Shown here: positions 43,418-51,771 of the stretch, piece after piece
Layout: every line of letters starts with the position of its first letter
Numbering within the stretch: position 1 is the first letter of the stretch
Assembly (NCBI GenBank): GCA_903844635.1
Contig: CAIMUF010000059.1
Coordinates: 1 to 64,000 of the forward strand
Length of the DNA: 64,000 bases
Reading direction: 5' to 3'
DNA from: an uncultured Sulfuricurvum sp.
GTDB taxonomy: Bacteria > Campylobacterota > Campylobacteria > Campylobacterales > Sulfurimonadaceae
The notes under the pieces: generated by a model
The model's input: only the letters and a program-made list of their open reading frames with translations
Databases searched by the model: none
What the model was told of the DNA's origin: nothing
Made by a program: the position numbers and the translations under genes

Positions 43418-44068
43418 TTACTTTACACCTTTTTTGGCGATAGTTCGCACAGCATCAAGAACATTTTCCTGTATAACAAAATCAAATGTTGATAATTGTT
43501 CAAAATTATCATACCCGCTTAGTACACCAATAGCATCTATTCCTGCACGAACAGATGCTTCTAAATCCAAACGAGTATCACCAATCATCCATACATTTTC
43601 AGTATCTGAATTCATCTGTGATAAAGCAGTTAAAATAGGTTCTGGATGGGGTTTTGGATTAGTAACATTTTCAAATCCGATCAATACTTCAAAATAGTCC
43701 ATAACCTCGAAATGCTCCATCAGTTCTCTCGAATAATGTCCTGTTTTTGTTGTAACAATCCCAAGACGTGCAAACTTGGATGCCTCTTGTATGGCCCGTA
43801 TTGCATTAGGGAGCATAAATGTTTTAGCTCTCGAAATTTCTCGATAATGGAGTTTATACGTACTAACATGATGAGCAATATTTTCACTCTTAACCCCTAC
43901 TCCTGCAAACATTGTCTCCAACGTATGACCAATTTGTGAAGTAATCATCTCATCATTGAGCTCATCAATCTCACCATGCGTATGAATCGAGTGATAAAAG
44001 CTCTCTAAAATCGCCTCCGTCGAATCGATCAACGTCCCGTCTAAATCAAATAATATTATTTTTTTCAC
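43418..44068 (-). CDS. HAD family hydrolase (phosphoglycolate phosphatase-like)
   Basis: This 216-residue HAD phosphatase has motif I FDLDGTLIDST, motif II VTTKTG, motif III region NPKPHPEPI and motif IV IGDTRLDLEA. It fits the Gph/PpaX group, but substrate is uncertain. GTG at 44066-44068 overlaps the upstream TGA; a longer TTG reading to 44098 is unlikely. Confidence 0.85.
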   Translation of the reverse strand: MKKIILFDLDGTLIDSTEAILESFYHSIHTHGEIDELNDEMITSQIGHTLETMFAGVGVKSENIAHHVSTYKLHYREISRAKTFMLPNAIRAIQEASKFARLGIVTTKTGHYSRELMEHFEVMDYFEVLIGFENVTNPKPHPEPILTALSQMNSDTENVWMIGDTRLDLEASVRAGIDAIGVLSGYDNFEQLSTFDFVIQENVLDAVRTIAKKGVK

Positions 44069-45573
44069 TTTTTCTCCCAATTTATATAATCTTCCCAAAT
44101 GCCGTTTATGGTAGGTTTTATCCCTATGATTTTTCGATTATAAACATTAATCGTATTGGGTACTACCAAAAACAAATAGGGGTTGTCCTTTACTATCGAG
44201 GCAAAAATATCTCGTTGTAACGATGCTGTTTTATCAGGTTCTGTCGAGTTTTCCATCTTTTCGATTAATCGATCTGTCCGTCCACTATGATAGCCGATCA
44301 TGTTAAATCCTCCCGGAACATCTCCATCACTGTGCCATATCATATAGGGATCGGGAGCAAGGGACAGGCCCCATCCTAAAAGGACGGTTTCAAACTTTTT
44401 GGGCATCACAACTGTGTTCAAAAATGCTTGCCACTCCATTACTTTGAGCGTCACTTTTACCCCGACTTTTAAAAGTTGTCGTTGTAATATCTCTGCTGCG
44501 TAAGGACGAATGGGATTGGAATTAGAGGTAGCAATCTCAAATTCAAGTGGGTGTGCCGCATCGTATCCCGCAGATTTTAAAAGTGCTCGAGCTCGTGTAA
44601 TATCTTGTTGTGGTGCTTTAACACCTTCATTAAACCCTTTGCTCCCTGGTAAAAAAGGACCCGTACAGACTGATCCGTGATTGAGAAATAAGATATCTAC
44701 CAACTCTTGGCGATTAATAGCAAGAGAGAGCGCTTCACGTACTTTTGGATCTTGAAATTTTTTCAATCGCAGGTTAAATCCCAAATACGTATAGCTGTGA
44801 GAAAGGAGTTCTAAGTGTTTAAATTTTTGATGAAAACCTTTATCCAACTGGCGTTCATACTGCATCGGTTCAAGAGCATCTACATCAATTTCACCATTTT
44901 TAAGCATCAAAAAGCGGGTCATCGAGTCTGCAATAACATGAAAAACAATAGTGTCTATTTTTGCTTTGTGCTCGAAATATGACGGATTAGCAGCAAGTTC
45001 TATTTGTTTGGAAAATTCTAACTTTTTAAGAAAATAAGGACCCGTACCGATAGGATGAGTATTAAATGATGATCCCATGATATCTTTTTCATTTTCCAAA
45101 ATATGTTTTGGAACAATCCCCATCATCCAAATTTCCAGTGCTTTAAAATAGGGCTTAGTATAGGTAACACGAACCGTATAGTCATCCATTGCACGTACTT
45201 CCTTGACTACTCTAAAATCCGTAGAATAAGGACTCATAAGCTTGGGAGAAATGATCAGATTGTAAGTAAAAACAACATCATCCGCACTAAAAGGTTTCCC
45301 ATCATGCCATTTGACCCCATGACGAAGCTTGAATTCGATAACAGTGGGAGAAATACGCTTATACGACTGCGCCAGATCTCCAATAACATTTTGTCCGCTT
45401 GCATCGTATTTTACCAAGGAATTAAAAATAAAATTGGCTATTTCCCCACTCGCGGAATCGGTTGCTATCAGGGGATTAAGACGAGCGGGATTGGAAGAAG
45501 TGCTTAAATGGAGTGTTGATGCAAACAATGAAAGAGTAAACACTATGTAAAGAAATAAATATTTCAATCTCAC
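44065..45573 (-). CDS. Peptide/nickel-type ABC transporter substrate-binding protein
   Basis: This 502-residue SBP_bac_5 protein has a signal peptide (YLFLYIVFTLSLFAS), GEIANFIFNSLVKYD, FKLRHGVKWHDGKPFSADDVVFT and the DppA/OppA layout. It should bind peptides or a similar ligand in the periplasm. No permease or ATPase genes are adjacent, so its transporter partner is elsewhere. The GTG start follows a TATAAT (45591-45596) by only 17 bases. Confidence 0.88.
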   Translation of the reverse strand: MRLKYLFLYIVFTLSLFASTLHLSTSSNPARLNPLIATDSASGEIANFIFNSLVKYDASGQNVIGDLAQSYKRISPTVIEFKLRHGVKWHDGKPFSADDVVFTYNLIISPKLMSPYSTDFRVVKEVRAMDDYTVRVTYTKPYFKALEIWMMGIVPKHILENEKDIMGSSFNTHPIGTGPYFLKKLEFSKQIELAANPSYFEHKAKIDTIVFHVIADSMTRFLMLKNGEIDVDALEPMQYERQLDKGFHQKFKHLELLSHSYTYLGFNLRLKKFQDPKVREALSLAINRQELVDILFLNHGSVCTGPFLPGSKGFNEGVKAPQQDITRARALLKSAGYDAAHPLEFEIATSNSNPIRPYAAEILQRQLLKVGVKVTLKVMEWQAFLNTVVMPKKFETVLLGWGLSLAPDPYMIWHSDGDVPGGFNMIGYHSGRTDRLIEKMENSTEPDKTASLQRDIFASIVKDNPYLFLVVPNTINVYNRKIIGIKPTINGIWEDYINWEKK

Positions 45574-45590
45574 CCCGTTTTTTAGGGGAG

Positions 45591-45596
45591 ATTATA
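45591..45596 (-). promoter_or_regulatory. -10 element before the substrate-binding protein gene
   Basis: A perfect TATAAT lies four bases from the carbonic anhydrase stop and 17 bases from the GTG start. Transcription would begin about ten bases before GTG, so the leader would be very short. Confidence 0.4.
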
Positions 45597-45599
45597 ACA

Positions 45600-46340
45600 T
45601 TATTTACTTTCTACTATCCGGCCGTTGAGAGGTTGAACTGGACGATAATTGTGATCGTAAAATTTACGCAGTGCCGCAATCTGCTCTTTTGAAGCACTTT
45701 GAACCTCTTTCATAACATACCAGTTCACTTTTTCACTGCATGGTGGTGTCGTTAAAGATCCCATAAAGTGAAAATAGCTATTACTATTTTTCGGCAGTAA
45801 ATCAGCTGGATTCATCTGTGTTGACTTTCCAACCGAATCGAGTACTTTTTGAACGATTTTATTGGGTGCTTTACCCTCTTCAAACAATACGGCAACAACA
45901 AGTAAACTTCCAAAGGCACTTTTATGTACCATATGAGCAACTGCATCATACTGCTTGCCATCAATTTGTTCTTCACTTTTTCCATGAAAATGGAATTGTG
46001 CCAATTTATAATCAACACCGTCGAGCGTAACCATACCGCCATTCTCTACATTTACTTGAAGCGCATGGCCATTATCAATAACGGAAGCAGATGAAGTGAT
46101 ACTCTCATTCAATGCAATAATATTGTTCTTATCAATGCTTGATGTTTGTTTCGTAAGAATATTGATCGGAGATTGTGCTTGTCCAAGCTGACACGTTTCG
46201 CCAAACTCTCCCCAATGAGCTGGACCATGTTCATCATAATTCCAGTGGACTTCACCAGATGCTCCATGATGTTCTTCTGCATACACTGCTGTTGTGACTA
46301 AAAACGTTGCAACACTTAGCGCTAAAAAAAATTTATTCAT
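45600..46340 (-). CDS. Alpha-class carbonic anhydrase, secreted
   Basis: This 246-residue protein has a signal peptide (MNKFFLALSVATFLVTTAVYA), QSPINI, zinc ligands in FHFHG and the AHMVH histidine, and LTTPPCSE. The Glu that usually sits two residues before the third ligand is Val here (VAHMVH instead of ExHxVH). It should hydrate CO2 in the periplasm and help supply bicarbonate to an autotroph. Confidence 0.92.
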   Translation of the reverse strand: MNKFFLALSVATFLVTTAVYAEEHHGASGEVHWNYDEHGPAHWGEFGETCQLGQAQSPINILTKQTSSIDKNNIIALNESITSSASVIDNGHALQVNVENGGMVTLDGVDYKLAQFHFHGKSEEQIDGKQYDAVAHMVHKSAFGSLLVVAVLFEEGKAPNKIVQKVLDSVGKSTQMNPADLLPKNSNSYFHFMGSLTTPPCSEKVNWYVMKEVQSASKEQIAALRKFYDHNYRPVQPLNGRIVESK

Positions 46341-46358
46341 AAATGCCCTTTTTTTTGA

Positions 46359-47060
46359 CTATTTTACGTCAACAACCTTTAGGTTCTTCTTTATCCCCCA
46401 GTCCACCCCTCGAGCAATCAACAAAATCAATAGCCACGCTAAAATCATCGTAATGGTAGTATGACTCAGGAAATGATCGCCAATAAGCATTTTATAACTT
46501 CCCATACTCCATCCGATTAGCATGGCTATGCTACCTGCAATTATTTTATTTTTTCGACTGTGAAATAAAAGAATGAGTGACAAGAGAGCAAACCCTCCGC
46601 TTGCATGACCGGCTGGCCAACATTTTTGTTTTTCTAGATGACAATCTTTAGTCGTGTATTTTTCCCAAACGCAGGTATGCGGATAGGTACCATTAAAAAT
46701 ATCCAAACTTTTGGGACATGGCATATTTGAAACTGCTTTTAAAGAACCGACAACGAGAGGAACTGCGATAGAAGAAAGCACCACAATGATTAATCCGCGT
46801 CGATACGCTCTCATCCATTGTTTTTTCCATCCCAGAATCAAAACAAATAGAAAAATAACCGCGATGACGATTAATAGACGTTTGATTCCGTCGTAAAAAA
46901 CAAACTTAAGAACAGTATTGTTGGTATCAAGTATCCATTGATGCGTCGCGAGATTATAAAAATGTTTTTGTACCCAAATATCCGCTGGGCTCAAACCAAA
47001 AAAGAGGACTGCCACGATTAAGACGATGGCAGCAATAAGAATATTTTTAGTGGACTCCAT
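46359..47060 (-). CDS. PAP2 family membrane phosphatase
   Basis: This is a protein of about 233 residues with five to six membrane helices and PAP2 motifs, clearest PAGHASGGFALL (phosphatase motif 2) and GDHFLSHTTI (motif 3). CPKSLDIFNGTYPHTCVWE resembles LpxE/PgpB-type lipid phosphatases. It directly follows eptA, overlapping its end, so lipid A dephosphorylation before phosphoethanolamine addition is plausible but inferred. ATG 47060 or GTG 47078 may be the start. Confidence 0.82.
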   Translation of the reverse strand: MESTKNILIAAIVLIVAVLFFGLSPADIWVQKHFYNLATHQWILDTNNTVLKFVFYDGIKRLLIVIAVIFLFVLILGWKKQWMRAYRRGLIIVVLSSIAVPLVVGSLKAVSNMPCPKSLDIFNGTYPHTCVWEKYTTKDCHLEKQKCWPAGHASGGFALLSLILLFHSRKNKIIAGSIAMLIGWSMGSYKMLIGDHFLSHTTITMILAWLLILLIARGVDWGIKKNLKVVDVK

Positions 47061-48639
47061 GCAAAATATCCAGCTCACTTTGATACACAGAAGTCTTCAC
47101 TTCGCTCATCCCCAACAACGTATGAAAAATAAAGTCGTGAGTATAGGGTTGAGAAGCATTTTGTTTTAGTTTTTCTTTATTTACCTGAAATTTTTTTCCA
47201 AACCACATGACCGCAGGGACATGCTTTTGTGCTTCCGGTGCAATGGCATAAGGAAAACCATGCAGATAAAGCCCTTTTTCCCCCAATGATTCGCCATGGT
47301 CACTTACATAAAACATCGCTGTCGCAAACGAGGGATCATTCTTTTGAAGTACATCGATTACCTTGGTTAAAAAATAATCCGTATAAAGAAGAACATTATC
47401 GTACGCATTCGTAATCTCAGCTTGGGTGCATTGTTCTAATTGATTGCTTTTGCAAACAGGGGTGAATTTCTCAAATGCCTTTGGATAACGTTTATAATAC
47501 GCAGGACCATGATTTCCCATTTGATGCAATACAATAACAATATCCCCTTTCGGATGCGCATCAATGTATTCTTGTAGTCCAACCAGCATCCCTTCATCAC
47601 GGCACTCTCCATCCTCACACATCGTATTTTTATCAGGTAATTTAAAATCTTCATACGCTACACGAAGCGCAACTCCTTTGGAATCGGAGTTGTTATCCCG
47701 CCACAAAATATTCGCGCCAGAACGTTGCAAAATATCTAAAACATTTTCTGTATGCTTCGCTTTTTCTCCCTCGTACGACTCCCTGCCAAAAGAAGAAAAC
47801 ATACACGGCACCGATATAGCTGTTTCAGTACCGCATGAAGTAAACTGAGTAAAGTTAACAATATCCTCTTTTTTAAGCAACGAATTGGTTTCACGACCGT
47901 ACCCATTGAGTGAAAAATGGTCCCATCGCACTGCTTCACCGACTACTAAAATTACCAATTTACGATCTGCAGTCGTAGAAACTACTTTTGCATCCGCTGC
48001 AATTATCTGTAATCCCGTATACGGATGAGACAACGACTTTTGAATATAAGAACCAACGGAATAAAGATAATAACCTGGATTTGCGTAATAACGTAATGGT
48101 TTATGTTCTCTAAAAAATGAGGTGTAATTCTTACTAAACGAGAACAAAATTACCGCAACAAGACCAAGCGATATCCCGATAATCTTCCCTTTTTCCAAAA
48201 GCGTCTGCTTTAAGCTCATAGGTGTAATTTTGATGCGATAGATTATAAAAGAGGGTAAGACTCCAATGAATAGTACATAAAAAATAAGAGTGAGACTAAA
48301 TAAATCAGCCGATTCATTTAAATTTGTTTCCAATGCATTTTGGATCATATGCGTATCAATCACCGTGTTATATGTATCCATAAAATAAGCTACAAAAGAA
48401 GTAAGTATAAGAATTAAAATAAGTATAGGCTTGAGTGTATTGCGAAAACTAAATAAAGACAAAAGAATGGTCGTAACACTTATTAAAACCAATGCCAGCG
48501 AAGCAATAAAAGGAATTGTACTCCAAGAAAGAGGATAGACCTCAACAACATGCTTAAAAAAAGCACCATTTGCGACAAGAGTTAAAAAAAGAGCCACACC
48601 AATAATAAGAAAACGTGATTTCACGCCAAAGGATTTCAT
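47047..48639 (-). CDS. eptA: Phosphoethanolamine transferase, EptA/MCR family
   Basis: This protein of about 530 residues has five N-terminal membrane helices and a periplasmic alkaline-phosphatase-like domain. VVGEAVRWDHFSLNGYGRETN holds the first zinc ligand, SCGTETAISVPCMF the Thr nucleophile, and YVSDHGESLGEKGLYLHG the later metal ligands. It transfers phosphoethanolamine from lipid to lipid A (or a flagellar or LOS target in this phylum). Start taken at ATG 48639; GTG 48654 is possible. Confidence 0.92.
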   Translation of the reverse strand: MKSFGVKSRFLIIGVALFLTLVANGAFFKHVVEVYPLSWSTIPFIASLALVLISVTTILLSLFSFRNTLKPILILILILTSFVAYFMDTYNTVIDTHMIQNALETNLNESADLFSLTLIFYVLFIGVLPSFIIYRIKITPMSLKQTLLEKGKIIGISLGLVAVILFSFSKNYTSFFREHKPLRYYANPGYYLYSVGSYIQKSLSHPYTGLQIIAADAKVVSTTADRKLVILVVGEAVRWDHFSLNGYGRETNSLLKKEDIVNFTQFTSCGTETAISVPCMFSSFGRESYEGEKAKHTENVLDILQRSGANILWRDNNSDSKGVALRVAYEDFKLPDKNTMCEDGECRDEGMLVGLQEYIDAHPKGDIVIVLHQMGNHGPAYYKRYPKAFEKFTPVCKSNQLEQCTQAEITNAYDNVLLYTDYFLTKVIDVLQKNDPSFATAMFYVSDHGESLGEKGLYLHGFPYAIAPEAQKHVPAVMWFGKKFQVNKEKLKQNASQPYTHDFIFHTLLGMSEVKTSVYQSELDILHGVH

Positions 48640-48714
48640 AAACAAAAAAACCACCTTATCTAAAATAAAAAGTGTCGAATAATAATCTCTTTTCGATTAA
48701 CACTGCGTAAACCT

Positions 48715-48742
48715 TTGTTATTAGCTAATCATCCCTTATAAT
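48715..48742 (+). promoter_or_regulatory. Sigma-70 promoter for the LtaS-like gene
   Basis: TTGTTA at 48715-48720 and TATAAT at 48737-48742 are separated by 16 bases, 25 bases before the ATG. This is one of the few well-formed two-box promoters in the window. Confidence 0.65.
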
Positions 48743-48767
48743 ACCGTATTCCATTCATGAGGGCTTT

Positions 48768-50681
48768 ATGCGCATATTCAAAGAACTTCTTAAAATTTAT
48801 TTACTTTTTATCACTCTTTTCATTGTAGGACGACTGGGACTTTATGTTCTTTACGCTGATCGCTTACATGATATTACATTTGCTGAATCTCTTTTGTCTT
48901 TTATATACGGACTCAAACTCGATACGATGACCACTTCGATCATTCTTATCATCCCTGCTCTCATCCTCACACTGACTCCCCAGTATTTTGCCAAAAGTGC
49001 CGCACGTCTGCTTAATGGCTATGTCTTAGTATTTTTACTCATTGCAGTATACATCGAAAATGCAACCTTCCCCTTTGTCGCCCAATACGATGTTCGCCCT
49101 AACTATCTCTTCGTCGAGTATTTAAAATACCCGCAAGAAGTCATATCGATGATTCTCAAAGAGTATCCGATGCAGCTTGTAGTGGCTTTTATTATGCTGA
49201 TTTTTACGGCATGGCTCTTTGTACGCTTTTCACCGCTGAAATTCGAAGAAGCACTACGTACACCACTATGGAAACGTTTTTTACTTCTTTTACCTATTAC
49301 CGCCTTACTCTTTATTGGTATTCGTTCTTCTTTGGGTCATCGTCCAGCAAACGTCTCTGATGCGCTGTACAGCACCAACCGCATGGCAAACGAAATTGCC
49401 AAAAATTCTTTGTATAGTATCGGTGATGCCTATTACAGCTATTCAAAAGAATCAGATAAACTCGTAAATAGCTATGGGAAAATTAATTTATCCGAAGCCT
49501 ACCAACGCGTTTCTACACGTCTCAACATACCAAAAGGAAGCGATTTACCTTTTAATCGTATTGAAGCGACGCATTTTCCTTCCGCAAAACCTAAAAATCT
49601 CGTTATTTTCATCCAAGAATCCTTGGGGAGTCAATTTGTCGGATTTAGCGGTGGCGATGTGAGTATCACTCCCAATCTCGAAAAACTTTCTCATGAAGGA
49701 TTAGTGTTTACAAATCTCTTCAGCAACGGAACCCGATCAATTCGCGGACTTGCAGCCATGAGTTCAGGCTGGCTCCCAGTAGCTGGAGAGGGAGTCGTAA
49801 AACGAAATAAATCACAAAGTGATTTCTTTACCGTTGCATCCTTACTCAAACCTCTTGGGTACAAATCAAGCTTTATTTATGGTGGTGAAGGACGCTTTGA
49901 CAATATGCGCAGTTGGTATATGGGAAATGGTTTTGATGAAGTAATCGAACAAAAAGATTATAAGAATCCCAGTTTTGTCAGCACATGGGGGGTAAGTGAT
50001 GAAGATTTGGTACTCAAAGCCAATGAGAAATTCAAAACCCATGCCGAGAATGGAGAGAAATTTGTAAGTGTTATGTTTTCTTCTTCTAACCACTCACCAT
50101 TTGAGCTCCCCGATGGCAAAATTGCTTTTAGAGCAGGAGAACCTCGTCAAGGAGTCAATAATGCGGTTAAATACGCTGACTTTGCCATTGGAAAATTTTT
50201 CGAGATTGCAAAAAAAGAGGCGTATTATAAAGATACCGTATTTGTTGTTGTCGCCGATCATAATGTCCGCGTCTATGGTGACGATCTTGTCCCCGTTAAC
50301 ATGTTTCACATTCCTGCACTTATCGTTGCAGATGGACTCAAAGCTCAAAAATTTGATCGTCTTAGCACTCAACCCGATGTCCTAGCAACTGCTCTTGATT
50401 TGATTGGTGTCAATCTAACCTATCCCGTTTTAGGACACTCTATTTACAGTGACGCCAAGCAAGAGATGGTACTTATGATGTTTAATGATACTTTTGCATT
50501 GCGTGTTCATGATAAAGTAGCCATTATTCAGCCCAATAAAGAGCCGCTTACTTTTGTCTATGGACATGAACATTTAAAAGCTGCCACCCATGATAAGGAA
50601 CTCGAAAAAGATGCGTTGGCATTTGTAAAAGTAATGGATGATATGTATAACAAAAAGTTGTTTCGAGTTGCTAAACAATAA
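48768..50681 (+). CDS. LtaS-like phosphoglycerol/phosphoethanolamine transferase
   Basis: This 637-residue protein has five N-terminal membrane helices and an extracytoplasmic sulfatase-type domain: LVIFIQESLGSQFVGF (metal ligand), FSNGTRSIRGLAAMSSG (Thr nucleophile), WGVSDEDLV and VVADHNVRVYG. It belongs to the LTA synthase/MdoB group, which moves phosphoglycerol from phosphatidylglycerol to a glycan. In a Gram-negative cell the acceptor may be periplasmic glucan or LPS. It is divergent from eptA. Confidence 0.85.
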   Translation: MRIFKELLKIYLLFITLFIVGRLGLYVLYADRLHDITFAESLLSFIYGLKLDTMTTSIILIIPALILTLTPQYFAKSAARLLNGYVLVFLLIAVYIENATFPFVAQYDVRPNYLFVEYLKYPQEVISMILKEYPMQLVVAFIMLIFTAWLFVRFSPLKFEEALRTPLWKRFLLLLPITALLFIGIRSSLGHRPANVSDALYSTNRMANEIAKNSLYSIGDAYYSYSKESDKLVNSYGKINLSEAYQRVSTRLNIPKGSDLPFNRIEATHFPSAKPKNLVIFIQESLGSQFVGFSGGDVSITPNLEKLSHEGLVFTNLFSNGTRSIRGLAAMSSGWLPVAGEGVVKRNKSQSDFFTVASLLKPLGYKSSFIYGGEGRFDNMRSWYMGNGFDEVIEQKDYKNPSFVSTWGVSDEDLVLKANEKFKTHAENGEKFVSVMFSSSNHSPFELPDGKIAFRAGEPRQGVNNAVKYADFAIGKFFEIAKKEAYYKDTVFVVVADHNVRVYGDDLVPVNMFHIPALIVADGLKAQKFDRLSTQPDVLATALDLIGVNLTYPVLGHSIYSDAKQEMVLMMFNDTFALRVHDKVAIIQPNKEPLTFVYGHEHLKAATHDKELEKDALAFVKVMDDMYNKKLFRVAKQ

Positions 50682-50684
50682 CAT

Positions 50685-50795
50685 TTAGTTAGCATTCGTG
50701 GCGATCTTACGTGCCCAATAGCGCAGAAATTTATATCCATCGGCAAGCTCAGAGTAAACGGGAATAGAACTATTTGTATTAAAGTTGATTGTGAA
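50685..50795 (-). pseudogene. Possible gene-end remnant
   Basis: An open frame without a start codon encodes 36 residues ending PVYSELADGYKFLRYW and ARKIATNAN before TAA. It has the composition of real protein and lies between the LtaS-like gene and the rpsI terminator. It may be the last part of a lost gene; I cannot name the family, and chance is possible. Confidence 0.3.
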
Positions 50796-50845
50796 TTATC
50801 TGTAAAAAAAGTAATCTGAAATGATTGAAAATATGAAGAGGGAAA

Positions 50846-50866
50846 TTCTTCCCATAATGGGAAGAA
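50846..50866 (-). terminator. Terminator of rplM-rpsI
   Basis: A perfect 8-bp stem (50846-50853 with 50859-50866) followed on the minus strand by TTTCCC lies seven bases after the rpsI stop. A smaller AAACG/CGTTT stem with the rpsI TAA in its loop overlaps the stop itself. Confidence 0.7.
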
Positions 50867-50873
50867 GAAACGA

Positions 50874-51263
50874 TTAACGTTTAGAGAATTGAGGTGAACG
50901 ACGTGCTTTACGAAGACCTGGTTTCTTACGCTCAACGATACGTGAGTCACGAGTAAGCATACCGTAAGGTTTCAATACAACACGGAATGCTGGATCAAAT
51001 GTACAAAGTGCTTTCGAGATACCGTGACGAAGTGCGTCTGATTGACCTGAAAATCCGCCACCAGTTGTGGTTGCGTTAATATCTACCGATGTGTCTTGTT
51101 TAGTAAGAGAAAGAGGTTGCGTTACACGCAATTTTTTCGCTTCAAGACCACCAAGCCATGCGTCAAGTGAAAGACCGTTAACGGTAATTTTACCGGTACC
51201 TGGAGTCAACCATACTTTAGCGATCGATGTTTTTCTTTTGCCAGTTGCATATGTTTTTACCAT
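50874..51263 (-). CDS. rpsI: Ribosomal protein S9
   Basis: The 129-residue protein has [14 protein letters not shown] and the [11 protein letters not shown] tail that reaches the P-site tRNA. It follows rplM by nine bases, the universal pairing. Confidence 0.98.
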   Translation of the reverse strand: MVKTYATGKRKTSIAKVWLTPGTGKITVNGLSLDAWLGGLEAKKLRVTQPLSLTKQDTSVDINATTTGGGFSGQSDALRHGISKALCTFDPAFRVVLKPYGMLTRDSRIVERKKPGLRKARRSPQFSKR

Positions 51264-51272
51264 CGGGAATCC

Positions 51273-51695
51273 TTACTTAGCGATCTGTGCAGAGTGAGGA
51301 TGCTCAGCATCTGCATAGATTTTTAATTTTTTGAGCATCGCACGACCTAATTTTGTTTTAGGAAGCATTCCGCGAGCTGCGAGTTTGAAGAGTTTTTCTG
51401 GGTTAGTAGCCAAAAGCTCTGTCATTTTTACACTTTTAACGCTACCGAAGTAACCACTATGAGTGTGATATTCTTTGTTAGCCAATTTACCATTACCGTT
51501 AATAACGATTTTAGATGCATTGATAATAACAACGAAGTCACCACAGTCAATATTTGGAGTAAAATAAGGTTTGTCTTTTCCGCGAAGACGAGCAGCAACA
51601 TCTGTCATTAAACGACCGAATGTCATACCCTCTGCATCGATCAAAACCCATTTACGGTCGATTTGCTCAGGTGTTGCAATTTTAGTAAATTTCAT
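51273..51695 (-). CDS. rplM: Ribosomal protein L13
   Basis: The 140-residue protein has the L13 motifs [33 protein letters not shown] and [11 protein letters not shown]. It is an early assembly protein of the 50S subunit and shares a transcript with rpsI. Confidence 0.98.
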   Translation of the reverse strand: MKFTKIATPEQIDRKWVLIDAEGMTFGRLMTDVAARLRGKDKPYFTPNIDCGDFVVIINASKIVINGNGKLANKEYHTHSGYFGSVKSVKMTELLATNPEKLFKLAARGMLPKTKLGRAMLKKLKIYADAEHPHSAQIAK

Positions 51696-51771
51696 CGTGA
51701 GCCTCCTTTTTAAGTCTTTTAGTGGCGAAATTGTACCCTTTTAAACTTATAATATACTTAAATTAAGTTTT

